Assembly: GCF_014534645.1 (NCBI RefSeq)
Contig: NZ_JACVQF010000236.1
Span: forward strand, 1 to 41,109
Length of the DNA: 41,109 nt
Reading direction: 5' to 3'
DNA from: Streptomyces griseicoloratus
GTDB lineage: Bacteria > Actinomycetota > Actinomycetes > Streptomycetales > Streptomycetaceae
The number at the start of each line of letters is the position of its first letter. The stretch's first letter is position 1. A model generated the notes under the pieces. It was not told where the DNA came from. It saw only the letters and a program-made list of their open reading frames with translations, and searched no databases. Below are positions 23,420 through 36,160 of the stretch, piece after piece. The position numbers and the translations under genes are program-made.

Positions 23420-25135
23420 ATGGGACACGGGCACGGGCACACACACGGCCATCACCACCACGGACACACCCACACGCACACGCACGAGCACGAGGCCGCA
23501 CCGCCCCTGCCCGCCGCCTTCGACACCACCGTCCCCGACGAGGCCCTGACCCCCGAACAGCAGTCGCGCCGCGGTCTGTTGCGCCGGGCCGGCCTCCTCG
23601 GCGCCGGACTCGCCGCCGGCACCGTCCTCGCCCAGACGGCCGCCGCGCCCGCGCAGGCCGCCGGCAACGGCCGCCGGGGGAAGGGCTTCCTCTGGCTCGC
23701 CGGCGACCACCACATCCACACCCAGTACAGCAGCGACGGCAAGTACCGGGTCATCGACCAGGTCCGCCAGGGCGCCCGGCACGGCATGGACTGGCTCGTC
23801 ATCACCGACCACGGCAGCGGTACGCACGCCAAGATCGGTGTGGAGAAGGTCAACCCCGACATCCAGGAGGCCCGCAGCGCCTACGAGGACACCCTCGTCT
23901 TCCAGGGCCTGGAGTGGAACATCCCGGCCGCCGAGCACGGCACCGTCTTCGTGCACCCCGGCAAGAACGAGGTCTCCGTCCTCAAGCAGTTCGAGACCGG
24001 CTACGACGGCGCCGTCAAGGCCGCCACCGGCTCGTCGCCCGCCAACGAGGCGCTCGCCATCGCGGGCCTCGCCTTCCTGTCCGAGCAGGTCGAGCGGCGC
24101 AAGGTCAAGGACGCCCTGATGCTCGCCAACCACCCGGCGCGCAAGGGCATCGACTCCCCGCACGAGATCCGCGCCTGGCGCGACGCCACCCCCGCGGGCC
24201 GCCGCATCGCCGTCGGCATGGAGGGCGCCCCGGGCCACCAGGCCGCCGGCCTGCCGGGGCCGCTCGGCCCCGGCGGCGCACGCGGCATCTACAACAACAG
24301 CCCCGGCAGCGACTCCTTCGCCGCCTACCCCCTGGAGAGCTACCGCACCTGGGGCGGCTTCGACTGGATGACCGCCACCGTCGGCGGCCTGTGGGACAGC
24401 CTGCTCGCCGAGGGCAAGCCCTGGTGGATCACCGCCAACTCCGACTCCCACCAGGTCTACGGCGACACCGCCGTGCGCGGCGGCGGCGACTTCAACGCCA
24501 ACGGCCGCTACGACGACCCGGTCTACGGCGGCTCGATCGACATCACGGAGAACGACTACTGGCCCGGCTACTACAGCCGCACCCACGTCGGCGCCGAGGA
24601 CTTCTCCTACGCCGCCGTCATGGACGGCATCCGCGCGGGCCGCGTCTGGGTCGACCACGGCCAGCTCATCAGCGGCCTCGACGTCCGCGTCTCGGGCGGC
24701 AGCCGCTGGGCCACCCTCGGCGGCGCCCTCCACGTCCGGAAGGGCACCCGCGTCACCCTCACCGTGGACGTGGCGCTGGCCGGCGGCCCCAACTGGGCCG
24801 GTTTCCAGCCCACCCTGGCCCGCGTCGACGTCATCCAGGGCGACGTCACCGGCGAGGTCAAGGACAAGGACACCTTCACCGCCCCGAGCGCCCGGGTCGT
24901 CAAGTCCTACGAGGTCAACAAGAACACCGGCACGGTCCGCCTCACCTACGACCTCGGCCGCGTCGACCACCCCGTCTACGTCCGCCTGCGCGGCACCGAC
25001 GGCAACCGGAGCGCCGTGGGCGCGATGGGCGCGGCCGTCGACCCGCACGGTCCCGCCATCGACGTCGTCGGCGACGCCGACCCGTGGAAGGACCTGTGGT
25101 TCTACTCCAACCCGGTCTGGGTCCTGCCCTCGTGA
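23420..25135 (+). CDS. Exported PHP-domain hydrolase with His-rich N-terminus
   Basis: A 571-residue protein in three parts. Residues 1-25 hold 13 histidines alternating with Gly/Thr, a metal-binding-like head. A twin-arginine signal follows (SRRGLLRRAGLLGAG, about 49-63; cleavage near APAQA, residue 80). From residue 93 the PHP metallo-hydrolase domain has GDHHIHTQYSSDG, GMDWLVITDHGSG, FQGLEWNIPAAEHGT, LANHPAR and ITANSDSHQVYG, consistent with several metal ligands from His and Asp. A beta-rich C-terminal part completes it. The likely role is extracellular phosphoesterase or phosphatase of unknown substrate. The SD AGGAGGGG precedes the ATG. The His-rich head lies in front of the signal and would be removed on export, which is unusual. 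The stop overlaps the next gene (GTGA). Confidence 0.87.
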   Translation: MGHGHGHTHGHHHHGHTHTHTHEHEAAPPLPAAFDTTVPDEALTPEQQSRRGLLRRAGLLGAGLAAGTVLAQTAAAPAQAAGNGRRGKGFLWLAGDHHIHTQYSSDGKYRVIDQVRQGARHGMDWLVITDHGSGTHAKIGVEKVNPDIQEARSAYEDTLVFQGLEWNIPAAEHGTVFVHPGKNEVSVLKQFETGYDGAVKAATGSSPANEALAIAGLAFLSEQVERRKVKDALMLANHPARKGIDSPHEIRAWRDATPAGRRIAVGMEGAPGHQAAGLPGPLGPGGARGIYNNSPGSDSFAAYPLESYRTWGGFDWMTATVGGLWDSLLAEGKPWWITANSDSHQVYGDTAVRGGGDFNANGRYDDPVYGGSIDITENDYWPGYYSRTHVGAEDFSYAAVMDGIRAGRVWVDHGQLISGLDVRVSGGSRWATLGGALHVRKGTRVTLTVDVALAGGPNWAGFQPTLARVDVIQGDVTGEVKDKDTFTAPSARVVKSYEVNKNTGTVRLTYDLGRVDHPVYVRLRGTDGNRSAVGAMGAAVDPHGPAIDVVGDADPWKDLWFYSNPVWVLPS

Positions 25136-25653
25136 CCCCACCGCCGTACGCCATCGGCATCGACACCGACGTCACGAAGCTGCGCGAGGCCGACCACCTG
25201 CTCCTGGACCTCGCGGCCCGACTCGCCCTCCCCGAGGACGTGTTCGGCTGCACGCACCTGGTCCAGGACGGCGGCCGGCGACGCGTGGCACTGTCCCTGG
25301 GCGCGGGCTCGGCGGCGGTGCTCGACACCGCCCGGACCGCGCTCGCGGCCCAGGGGTACGCGGTGACGGACGGCGTGTGGGACCGGCGCGGGCGGGCGGT
25401 GCTCTACCCGGGCGTCACCGGACTCACCGGCACCCTCACGGTCGCGGAGCTGCTGGACCGCTCCGCGATCGCGCGGGTCCGCGTCCTCGGCGCGCCCGGC
25501 GGGCCCGACCCCGCGACCCGGCTCGTCACCCGGGAGTTCGTCCGCCCCCAGTGGGAGGACGGGGAACTGGTCCTCGCCGCCATGCCCGCCGCCGGCGGCA
25601 CCCTCGTCCCGTTCGAGGACCCGGACCCCACGCCCTGCTGCGCGGACCACTGA
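25132..25653 (+). CDS. Unknown protein coupled to the PHP hydrolase
   Basis: A 173-residue soluble protein of no family I recognise. It starts with GTG overlapping the PHP gene stop (GTGA) and is thus translationally coupled. Visible segments are YAIGIDTDVTKLREADHLLLDLAARLALPEDVF at the N-terminus and a C-terminus rich in Pro/Asp ending PTPCCADH, whose adjacent cysteines and terminal His could bind metal. There is no signal peptide, so it would stay in the cytoplasm while its partner is exported. A chaperone, regulator or accessory role for the PHP enzyme is guesswork from coupling only. Confidence 0.75.
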   Translation: MTPPPYAIGIDTDVTKLREADHLLLDLAARLALPEDVFGCTHLVQDGGRRRVALSLGAGSAAVLDTARTALAAQGYAVTDGVWDRRGRAVLYPGVTGLTGTLTVAELLDRSAIARVRVLGAPGGPDPATRLVTREFVRPQWEDGELVLAAMPAAGGTLVPFEDPDPTPCCADH

Positions 25654-25737
25654 CCGCCTGGAAAACGCGTACCGCTCCCTCCCCGCGGCGCCCTAGTCTT
25701 GCCCGGCACCGGGCACGCGGCGAGGGGACGGAACCGG

Positions 25738-26994
25738 ATGACGCAAGAGGCACACCGCCCGAGGACCGGGCGGGACGCCGGCCCGGACCCGCGCCCGCTG
25801 TGGCGGCAACGCGACTTCGGCGTCTTCTGGACCGCCCAGACCCTCTCCGTCCTCGGCGACTCCTTCGCCCTGGTCGCGCTGCCCCTGCTGGTCCTGGAGG
25901 CCACCGGCTCCATCGCCCGCATGGGCCTGCTGACCGCCGTGGGCGGCGCGGCCGCGGTCGTGGCCGCGGTGTTCGCCGGGGCCGTGGTGGACCGGGTCGA
26001 CCGCCGCAGACTGCTCATCGGGTGCGACCTCGTACGCATGGTGCTGTACGGGGTGATCCCCGTGGTGTGGCTGCTCGGCCCGCAGATCTGGCTGCTGTAC
26101 GTGGTCCTGCCGCTGTGCGAGGCCGTCGGCATGCTCTTCGCCGTCGGCTACGTCACCGTCGTGCGCGGCCTGGTCGGCACCGAGCAGCTCACCGAGGCCA
26201 ACGGCCGGCTCAACGCGACCGCCGCCGCGGCCGGGGTGCTCGGGCCGCTCGGCGCGGGCGTGGTGGCCGCCTGGTCGGGCCCGGCCGCCGCCGTCGGCGT
26301 GGACGCGGCCAGCTTCGGCGTCTCGGCCGCCTGCATGGTCCTCGTACGGCTCCGGTCCCGTGCCGCGGACGACACGCCGGGCAAGCGGCCCGGACTGTGG
26401 CAGGACCTGCGGACCGGGGTGTCCTTCCTGTACGGGCACCCGGTGCTGCGCGCCCTCACCGTCCTGCTCTGCGCGTTCAGCTTCCTCACCCTCGGCCTGA
26501 ACGACCTGGTCATCTACCACCTCAAGCACGACCTCGGCCACGACGACGGCACGGTCGGCACCGTCATGGCGGCCGGCGCCGTCGGCACGATCGCCGGAGC
26601 GCTGCTCGTGGCCCGGGTGCGCCGCCGGCTCGGCTTCGGCCGCACCTGGACCGGCTCCGTCGCGGTGTGCGGACTGGCCTTCGCCGGACTCGGCTGGGCC
26701 CGGGACGTGCCCGTCGTCGCCGTCCTGAGCGCCGCCTTCCTGGCCTGCGTCGGCATGGCGGGCACCTGCTCGATGTCCCTGCGGCAGGAGGTGACCCCCG
26801 AGCCCCTGCTCGGCCGGGTCACCTCCGCCTACTGGACCCTGCAGTACTCGGCGGCCCCCGTCGGCGCCGCCGTCCTCACCTGGGCGGCGGAGCGGCACGG
26901 CACCACGCCGGTCGCCCTGGTGGCCGGGGCCGCCTGCGTCCTGATCGCGGTCGCCGCGCTGTTCACCCCGATACGCCGGTCCGGCCGCACCTGA
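25738..26994 (+). CDS. MFS transporter (MFS_3/EntS-like)
   Basis: A 418-residue integral membrane protein with about 12 predicted transmembrane helices. The loop between helices 2 and 3 has the MFS motif AGAVVDRVDRRRLLIGCDLVRM, and the opening RDFGVFWTAQTLSVLGDSFALVALPLLVLEATGS is typical of the MFS_3 group related to the enterobactin exporter EntS and macrolide exporters. It presumably effluxes a small molecule by proton antiport; the substrate is unknown. TAGTCT about 44 bases before the ATG could be the -10 element. It stands alone and converges with the unknown gene at 27005. Confidence 0.92.
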   Translation: MTQEAHRPRTGRDAGPDPRPLWRQRDFGVFWTAQTLSVLGDSFALVALPLLVLEATGSIARMGLLTAVGGAAAVVAAVFAGAVVDRVDRRRLLIGCDLVRMVLYGVIPVVWLLGPQIWLLYVVLPLCEAVGMLFAVGYVTVVRGLVGTEQLTEANGRLNATAAAAGVLGPLGAGVVAAWSGPAAAVGVDAASFGVSAACMVLVRLRSRAADDTPGKRPGLWQDLRTGVSFLYGHPVLRALTVLLCAFSFLTLGLNDLVIYHLKHDLGHDDGTVGTVMAAGAVGTIAGALLVARVRRRLGFGRTWTGSVAVCGLAFAGLGWARDVPVVAVLSAAFLACVGMAGTCSMSLRQEVTPEPLLGRVTSAYWTLQYSAAPVGAAVLTWAAERHGTTPVALVAGAACVLIAVAALFTPIRRSGRT

Positions 26995-27004
26995 ACCGGC
27001 CGGC

Positions 27005-32051
<5,047 letters not shown>

Positions 32052-32196
32052 CGCAGTGACGCGGCCCGACCGGGCCCGACTGGGTCTGCGCAAAAAAACC
32101 GATGGCGCCGGGCCGGGGACCGCTCTAAGGTGAGCTCGCAGAGCGCGGCGGCCGGTGGCCGCCGTCGGAACGAGCGAGGACGAGGAGGTGTGACCG

Positions 32197-32265
32197 ATGG
32201 CTGTCTTTGTGATGGGCGCTGCCCGCATCCAGTTCACCGAGTCCACCTCCGTGGCCGCCGGCTGA
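32197..32265 (+). CDS. Short upstream ORF (22 aa) before rsgA
   Basis: A 23-codon ORF (M A V F V M G A A R I Q F...VAAG-stop) preceded by GAGGAGGT, a perfect match to the anti-Shine-Dalgarno, 8 bases before the ATG. Codons end in G or C in most positions. It stops 41 bases before the rsgA start, whose own ribosome-binding site (AAGGGG) lies in the local inverted repeat CCCCTTGAAGGGG. It may be a leader that tunes rsgA translation, or a genuine small protein; the ORF has no close relative I recognise. Confidence 0.6.
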   Translation: MAVFVMGAARIQFTESTSVAAG

Positions 32266-32306
32266 CCCGACCTTTCTCGCCGGGGCCACCCCTTGAAGGG
32301 GCACCC

Positions 32307-33407
32307 TTGACTTCCACCTCCGTTTTCTCCGCCTTCTCCGCGCTCGCTCCCTACGGCTGGGACGACGCATGGGCGGACGCGTTCACCCCCTACGCCGCCG
32401 AAGGGCTGCTGCCCGGACGCGTGGTCCGTGTCGACCGCGGGCAGTGCGACGTGGTCACCGCCGACGGGACCCTGCGGGCCGACACCGCGTTCGTCACCCC
32501 GCACGACCCGCTGCGCGTCGTCTGCACCGGCGACTGGGTCGCGGTCGAACCGGACGGCAACCCGCGCTACGTCCGGACGTATCTGCCGCGCCGTACCGCC
32601 TTCGTGCGCTCCACCTCCTCCAAGCGGTCCGAGGGGCAGATCCTCGCCGCCAACGTCGACCACGCCATCGTCGCCGTCTCGCTCGCCGTCGAGCTGGACC
32701 TGGCCCGGATCGAACGGTTCCTCGCGCTCGCCTGGGAGTCCGGGGCGCAGCCCGTGGTCGTGCTCACCAAGGCCGACCTCGTGACCGACCCCGCGACGCT
32801 GGCGTACCTCGTCCAGGACGTCGAGACCACCGCGCCGGGCGTGCAGGTGCTGCCCGTCAGCGCCGCGTACGGGGACGGACTCGACGTCCTGGCCGCCGTC
32901 GTCTGCGGCGGTACGTCGGTGCTGCTCGGGCAGTCCGGCGCGGGCAAGTCCACCCTGGCCAACGCCCTCGTCGGCGAGGACGTCATGGACGTCCGGGCAG
33001 CCCGGGACGTCGACGGCAAGGGACGGCACACCACGACCACCCGCAACCTGCTCGCGCTGCCCGGCGGGGGAGTGCTCATCGACACCCCCGGACTGCGCGG
33101 GGTCGGGCTCTGGGACGCGGGCAGCGGGGTCGGTCAGGTGTTCGCCGAGATCGAGGAACTGGCGCAGGACTGCCGGTTCCACGACTGCGCCCACGAATCC
33201 GAGCCCGGCTGCGAGGTGCGCGCCGCCATCGACTCCGGCGACCTGCCGGAGCGGCGCCTGGAGAGCTACCGCAAGCTGATGCGGGAGAACCAGCGCATCG
33301 TCGCCAAGACCGACGCACGGCTGCGGTCCGAGATCCGGCGGGAGTGGAAGCGCAAGGGCGCCGAGGGCAGGGCGGCGATGGAGGCGAAGCGGGGCCGCCT
33401 GCGCTAG
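32307..33407 (+). CDS. rsgA: Ribosome small-subunit-dependent GTPase A (RsgA)
   Basis: Circularly permuted GTPase, 366 residues from the TTG start, that matures the 30S subunit. An N-terminal OB fold contains GLLPGRVVRVDRGQCDVVTADG. The G motifs come in permuted order: G4 LTKADL first, then G1 GQSGAGKST, then G3 DTPGLRG. The C-terminal zinc knuckle is CRFHDCAHESEPGCEV. TTG (32307) is chosen since it starts the conserved SALAPYGWDD region and follows AAGGGG; the open frame further upstream reads through the short leader ORF in another phase. The stop TAG lies in the left inverted repeat of a MITE-like element. Confidence 0.94.
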   Translation: MTSTSVFSAFSALAPYGWDDAWADAFTPYAAEGLLPGRVVRVDRGQCDVVTADGTLRADTAFVTPHDPLRVVCTGDWVAVEPDGNPRYVRTYLPRRTAFVRSTSSKRSEGQILAANVDHAIVAVSLAVELDLARIERFLALAWESGAQPVVVLTKADLVTDPATLAYLVQDVETTAPGVQVLPVSAAYGDGLDVLAAVVCGGTSVLLGQSGAGKSTLANALVGEDVMDVRAARDVDGKGRHTTTTRNLLALPGGGVLIDTPGLRGVGLWDAGSGVGQVFAEIEELAQDCRFHDCAHESEPGCEVRAAIDSGDLPERRLESYRKLMRENQRIVAKTDARLRSEIRREWKRKGAEGRAAMEAKRGRLR

Positions 33408-33601
33408 GGCCTGTCTGACAATTCCCGTCGTCGCCCGGAGGGCGGCCCCGCGGCGTCAGGTGCGTGCTCTCGGCGTGCCGGGCGCAGACCCTCGTACTGG
33501 ACGTACTTGGGTCTGCTCCCGGTGGGGCGAGTGGGGGTACCCCCTCTGGGGGAGCGTGCATGGCGTCGCGGGGCAGGCGGGAATTGTCAGACAGGCCCTA
33601 G
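33404..33601. mobile_element. MITE-like element with 24-bp perfect inverted ends
   Basis: Positions 33404-33427 (CTAGGGCCTGTCTGACAATT...) and 33578-33601 are perfect inverted copies bounding 198 bases without a transposase. The inside is palindrome-rich: CAGACCC..GTAC...GTAC..GGGTCTG near 33486-33516, and a perfect GGGGGTACCCCC near 33534. The terminal CTAG at each end may be a duplicated target. I recall elements with these GGGCCTGTCTGACAATT ends as dispersed repeats in Streptomyces. The TAG stops of rsgA (33405-33407) and of the convergent membrane-protein gene (33598-33600) lie inside the two ends, so it also works as a bidirectional terminator. Confidence 0.85.
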
Positions 33602-34017
33602 TCCTCCGTCGTGAGGAACCTGGCCAGCGTCCAGATCGCGAGGAGGTCGAGCGTCATCACGCTGATCGACCACAGCGGGTAGTAGGGGAGGAACATGAAC
33701 TGGGTGATCAGGCTGACCGCGCCCAGTGCCACACCGGCGCCCCTGCCCCAGCTGCGGCCGACCAGCACCCCCAAGCCGGCGGCGACGAGGCCGATGCCGA
33801 TGACGATGTGGATCCAGCCCCACGCCGTCAGGCTGAACTCGTAGGTGTAGTCGGGCGAGCCGAAAAGGGTCTCGCGGGTGACACCGACGACGCCCAGGAG
33901 AATGCTGAGCGTCCCGCTCAGCTCCAGCGCCCACCCGGCGAAGAGGGCAGGGCCCCCGCCCAGTGGCCGTGCGCTGCTGTGGGGGTGCTGCCGGACTCCG
34001 CCGGGTGACTGCGCCAC
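33598..34017 (-). CDS. Small four-helix membrane protein (DUF7144-like)
   Basis: A 139-residue integral membrane protein with about four transmembrane helices: LFAGWALELSGTLSILLGVVG, WGWIHIVIGIGLVAAGLGVLVG, GAGVALGAVSLITQFMF and ISVMTLDLLAIWTLARFL. The pattern matches small Streptomyces membrane proteins of the DUF7144 type, whose function is unknown. GTG at 34017 is chosen since AAGGG lies 8-12 bases before it; longer in-frame starts exist up to 34155 but add only a charged, low-complexity stretch. The TAG stop lies within the right inverted repeat of the MITE-like element. It is downstream of gntK on the same strand, with a 160-base gap. Confidence 0.8.
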   Translation of the reverse strand: MAQSPGGVRQHPHSSARPLGGGPALFAGWALELSGTLSILLGVVGVTRETLFGSPDYTYEFSLTAWGWIHIVIGIGLVAAGLGVLVGRSWGRGAGVALGAVSLITQFMFLPYYPLWSISVMTLDLLAIWTLARFLTTED

Positions 34018-34177
34018 GTCATGGCCCTTCCGCACGGTGTGGACTCGCGGACACCGCCTCGCCGGGCGGCCGCGTTGCATCGACGGTCCCAGACTCACTC
34101 CGCCGTCCACGACCGGCCACCGCAGCGGTCCGTCCGGGTGGTCCGCACCGTGCACGGGACATGCCGTGCAGGGTGTG

Positions 34178-34702
34178 TCACCCGGTCGGCAGCACGGCCG
34201 TGGCCGAGTCGACGACGGTGTCCGGTGCGGGTGTGGCGTCCAACTCTGCTCCGTGCTCGTCCGGTTGGAGAGGTTCGAGGGCGGCGAGCTGCGAGTCGAG
34301 GAGCGTGTGCGGCATGAAGTGGCCGCGGCGCCGGCCGAGCCGGCCGGCCAGGACCTCGCGGCCGGCGGTCAGCTGGAGGAAGAAGACGCCCGGGCAGGCC
34401 GCTCGGAGCGTGTCCCGGTAGCGGCGCTTCAGGGCGGAGCAGGAGACCACGGCGCCGGTGCCCGCCACGTCGTGCTCGTGCAGCCAGCGGCCGATGGAGC
34501 GCAGCCACGGGTCGCGGTCGGCGTCGTCGAGCGGAGTGCCGGCCGCCATCTTGGCGACGCTGGCGGGGGAGTGGAAGTCGTCGCCCTCCGCGAAGGGGAC
34601 GCCGAGCCGCTTCGCGAGCAGGCGCGCCACCGTGGACTTGCCGCTGCCGGCGACACCCGTGACCGCGATGCACGGGGTGCGGTGCTCGGCGCCGAGGGAC
34701 AT
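34178..34702 (-). CDS. gntK: Gluconokinase
   Basis: A 174-residue P-loop kinase of the GntK type that phosphorylates D-gluconate to 6-phosphogluconate with ATP. Walker A is GVAGSGKST (residues 16-24), followed by FAEGDDFHSPASVAKMAAGTPLDDADRDPWL, the gluconate-binding hallmark, and VVSCSALKRRYRDTLR and RRGHFMPHTLLDSQLAALEPL. GAAAGGA lies 8 bases before the ATG, 24 bases after the stop of the G6PDH-like gene, so it is the last gene of the ADH-GH15-G6PDH-like-gntK run. Its product enters the pentose phosphate or Entner-Doudoroff routes. Confidence 0.94.
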   Translation of the reverse strand: MSLGAEHRTPCIAVTGVAGSGKSTVARLLAKRLGVPFAEGDDFHSPASVAKMAAGTPLDDADRDPWLRSIGRWLHEHDVAGTGAVVSCSALKRRYRDTLRAACPGVFFLQLTAGREVLAGRLGRRRGHFMPHTLLDSQLAALEPLQPDEHGAELDATPAPDTVVDSATAVLPTG

Positions 34703-34726
34703 CCGGGCGTCCTTTCACGAGGTCGG

Positions 34727-36160
34727 TCAGGGGGCGTCGGCCGGCGGCGCCGCCTCGGCGTACAGCAGCTCGCCGCGCCGTTGCTGCCCGCCTCCGCAGG
34801 GCCGGGGAGGCAGCCCCTCGGAGCCGGCCGGATACTCCTCCAGCGGCACGAGGTCCCGCTCCCACGCGTCCAGCACCGGGGTCAGCACCCGCCAGGCCTC
34901 TTCGGCCTCGTCACCGCGGATGGACAGTGAGGGGTCCCCGTTCAGGACGTCGAGCAGCAGCCTGCCGTACGCGGGCAGGTGGGGCGGTGCCATCTGCGCG
35001 GTCAGCGACAGCGGAGCGAGGGTGTGGGGGTGGGCGCCGATGCCCGTCAGATCGAAGGTCAGGCTCTCCGGCTCCAGCCCGAAGCGGAGCACGTTGGGCA
35101 GGGGCTCGCCGGTGTGCCCGAAGGGCAGGTGGGGCACGGACCGGAAGCGCACCGCCACTTCCTTGCGGTCCGTGCCGAGTGCCTTGCCGCTGCGGAGCCG
35201 GAAGGTCGTTCCCGACCAGCGCCAGCTCTCCAGCTCCAGTTCCACTTCGGCGTACGTCTCCATCCGGCGGCGTGGGTCCACGCCCTCCTCGTCGGCGTAC
35301 GCGGGGATGTCGCGGCCCTGGACCCGGCCCGCCAGGTAGCGGCCGCGGCGGGTACGGCGTACGACGTCGTCCTCGGTCAGCAGCCGCACCGAGCGCAGCA
35401 CGTCGACCTTGCGGTCGCGCAGGTCGCGTTCGCCGAGGGTGACGGGCGGCTCCATGGCGACCAGGCACAGCAGCTGGAGGAGATGGTTCTGCACCATGTC
35501 CTTGAGCGCCCCGACGGTGTCGTAGTAGCCGGCCCTGCCCTCCAGCGCCAGGGTCTCGTTCCAGACGATGTCCACCTCGGCGATGTGGGTGCTGTTCCAG
35601 ATGGGCTCCAGCACACGGTTGGCGAGCCGGCTGCCCAGCACGTTCTGGACGGTCGTCATGGCGAGGAAGTGGTCCACCCGGAACACGGCCTGCTCGGGGA
35701 CGAGTTCGGCCAGCAACCGGTTCAGCCCCTGGGCGTCGGCCAGGTTCTCGCCGAAGGGCTTCTCCAGGACGATCCTGCTGCCCTCCGGCAGGCCGGCCTC
35801 GTGCAGGGCGGTGATCACGACGGGGAAGAGGGCCGGGGGCAGGGCGAGGTAGAGGGCCACGGGACCTTCGCCGGCGATGGCCGAGGCCAGGTCGCCGGGG
35901 CTGGTGACATCGGCCCGGACATAGCGGGTGGCGTTCGCGACGGCCGCTCTGGCGTCGGCCGGCAGGTCCCCGCCGTGCCGGTCGAGCCGGGCGGTCACCC
36001 ATTGCCGGTAGCGCTCGCTGTCCCAGTCCTCCCTGCTCGCGCCGGTCAGCTCGAAGCGGTCGCCGAGGTCTCCGTTCGCCCTGAGCGCGGCCAGCGCGGG
36101 CAGCAGGTACCGTGCGCTCAGGTCGCCCGTCGCGCCGAGAATGACAAGCCGGTCGATCAT
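34727..36160 (-). CDS. Glucose-6-phosphate dehydrogenase-like protein with altered substrate motif
   Basis: A 477-residue G6PDH-family dehydrogenase. The N-terminal nucleotide loop is GATGDLSARYLLPAL (residues 9-23), Lys134 is in EKPFG, and the base His226 is in DMVQNHLLQLL. LEGRAGYYDTVGALKDM is conserved. The substrate motif, normally RIDHYLGKE, reads RVDHFLAMT (residues 161-169), so the phosphate-binding Lys and the following Glu are missing and Tyr is Phe. Other phosphate ligands such as the Lys of RLRSGKALG remain. It may act on glucose-6-phosphate poorly or use another sugar. The start overlaps the GH15 stop (ATGA) and gntK follows 24 bases after the stop. Called zwf-like rather than zwf. 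Confidence 0.88.
   Translation of the reverse strand: MIDRLVILGATGDLSARYLLPALAALRANGDLGDRFELTGASREDWDSERYRQWVTARLDRHGGDLPADARAAVANATRYVRADVTSPGDLASAIAGEGPVALYLALPPALFPVVITALHEAGLPEGSRIVLEKPFGENLADAQGLNRLLAELVPEQAVFRVDHFLAMTTVQNVLGSRLANRVLEPIWNSTHIAEVDIVWNETLALEGRAGYYDTVGALKDMVQNHLLQLLCLVAMEPPVTLGERDLRDRKVDVLRSVRLLTEDDVVRRTRRGRYLAGRVQGRDIPAYADEEGVDPRRRMETYAEVELELESWRWSGTTFRLRSGKALGTDRKEVAVRFRSVPHLPFGHTGEPLPNVLRFGLEPESLTFDLTGIGAHPHTLAPLSLTAQMAPPHLPAYGRLLLDVLNGDPSLSIRGDEAEEAWRVLTPVLDAWERDLVPLEEYPAGSEGLPPRPCGGGQQRRGELLYAEAAPPADAP

Noticed and set aside
33404-33601. Structured non-coding RNA or riboswitch instead of MITE
   Set aside because: The region can fold strongly, but the perfect 24-bp inverted ends with CTAG and its convergent-gene location fit a mobile repeat and terminator better.
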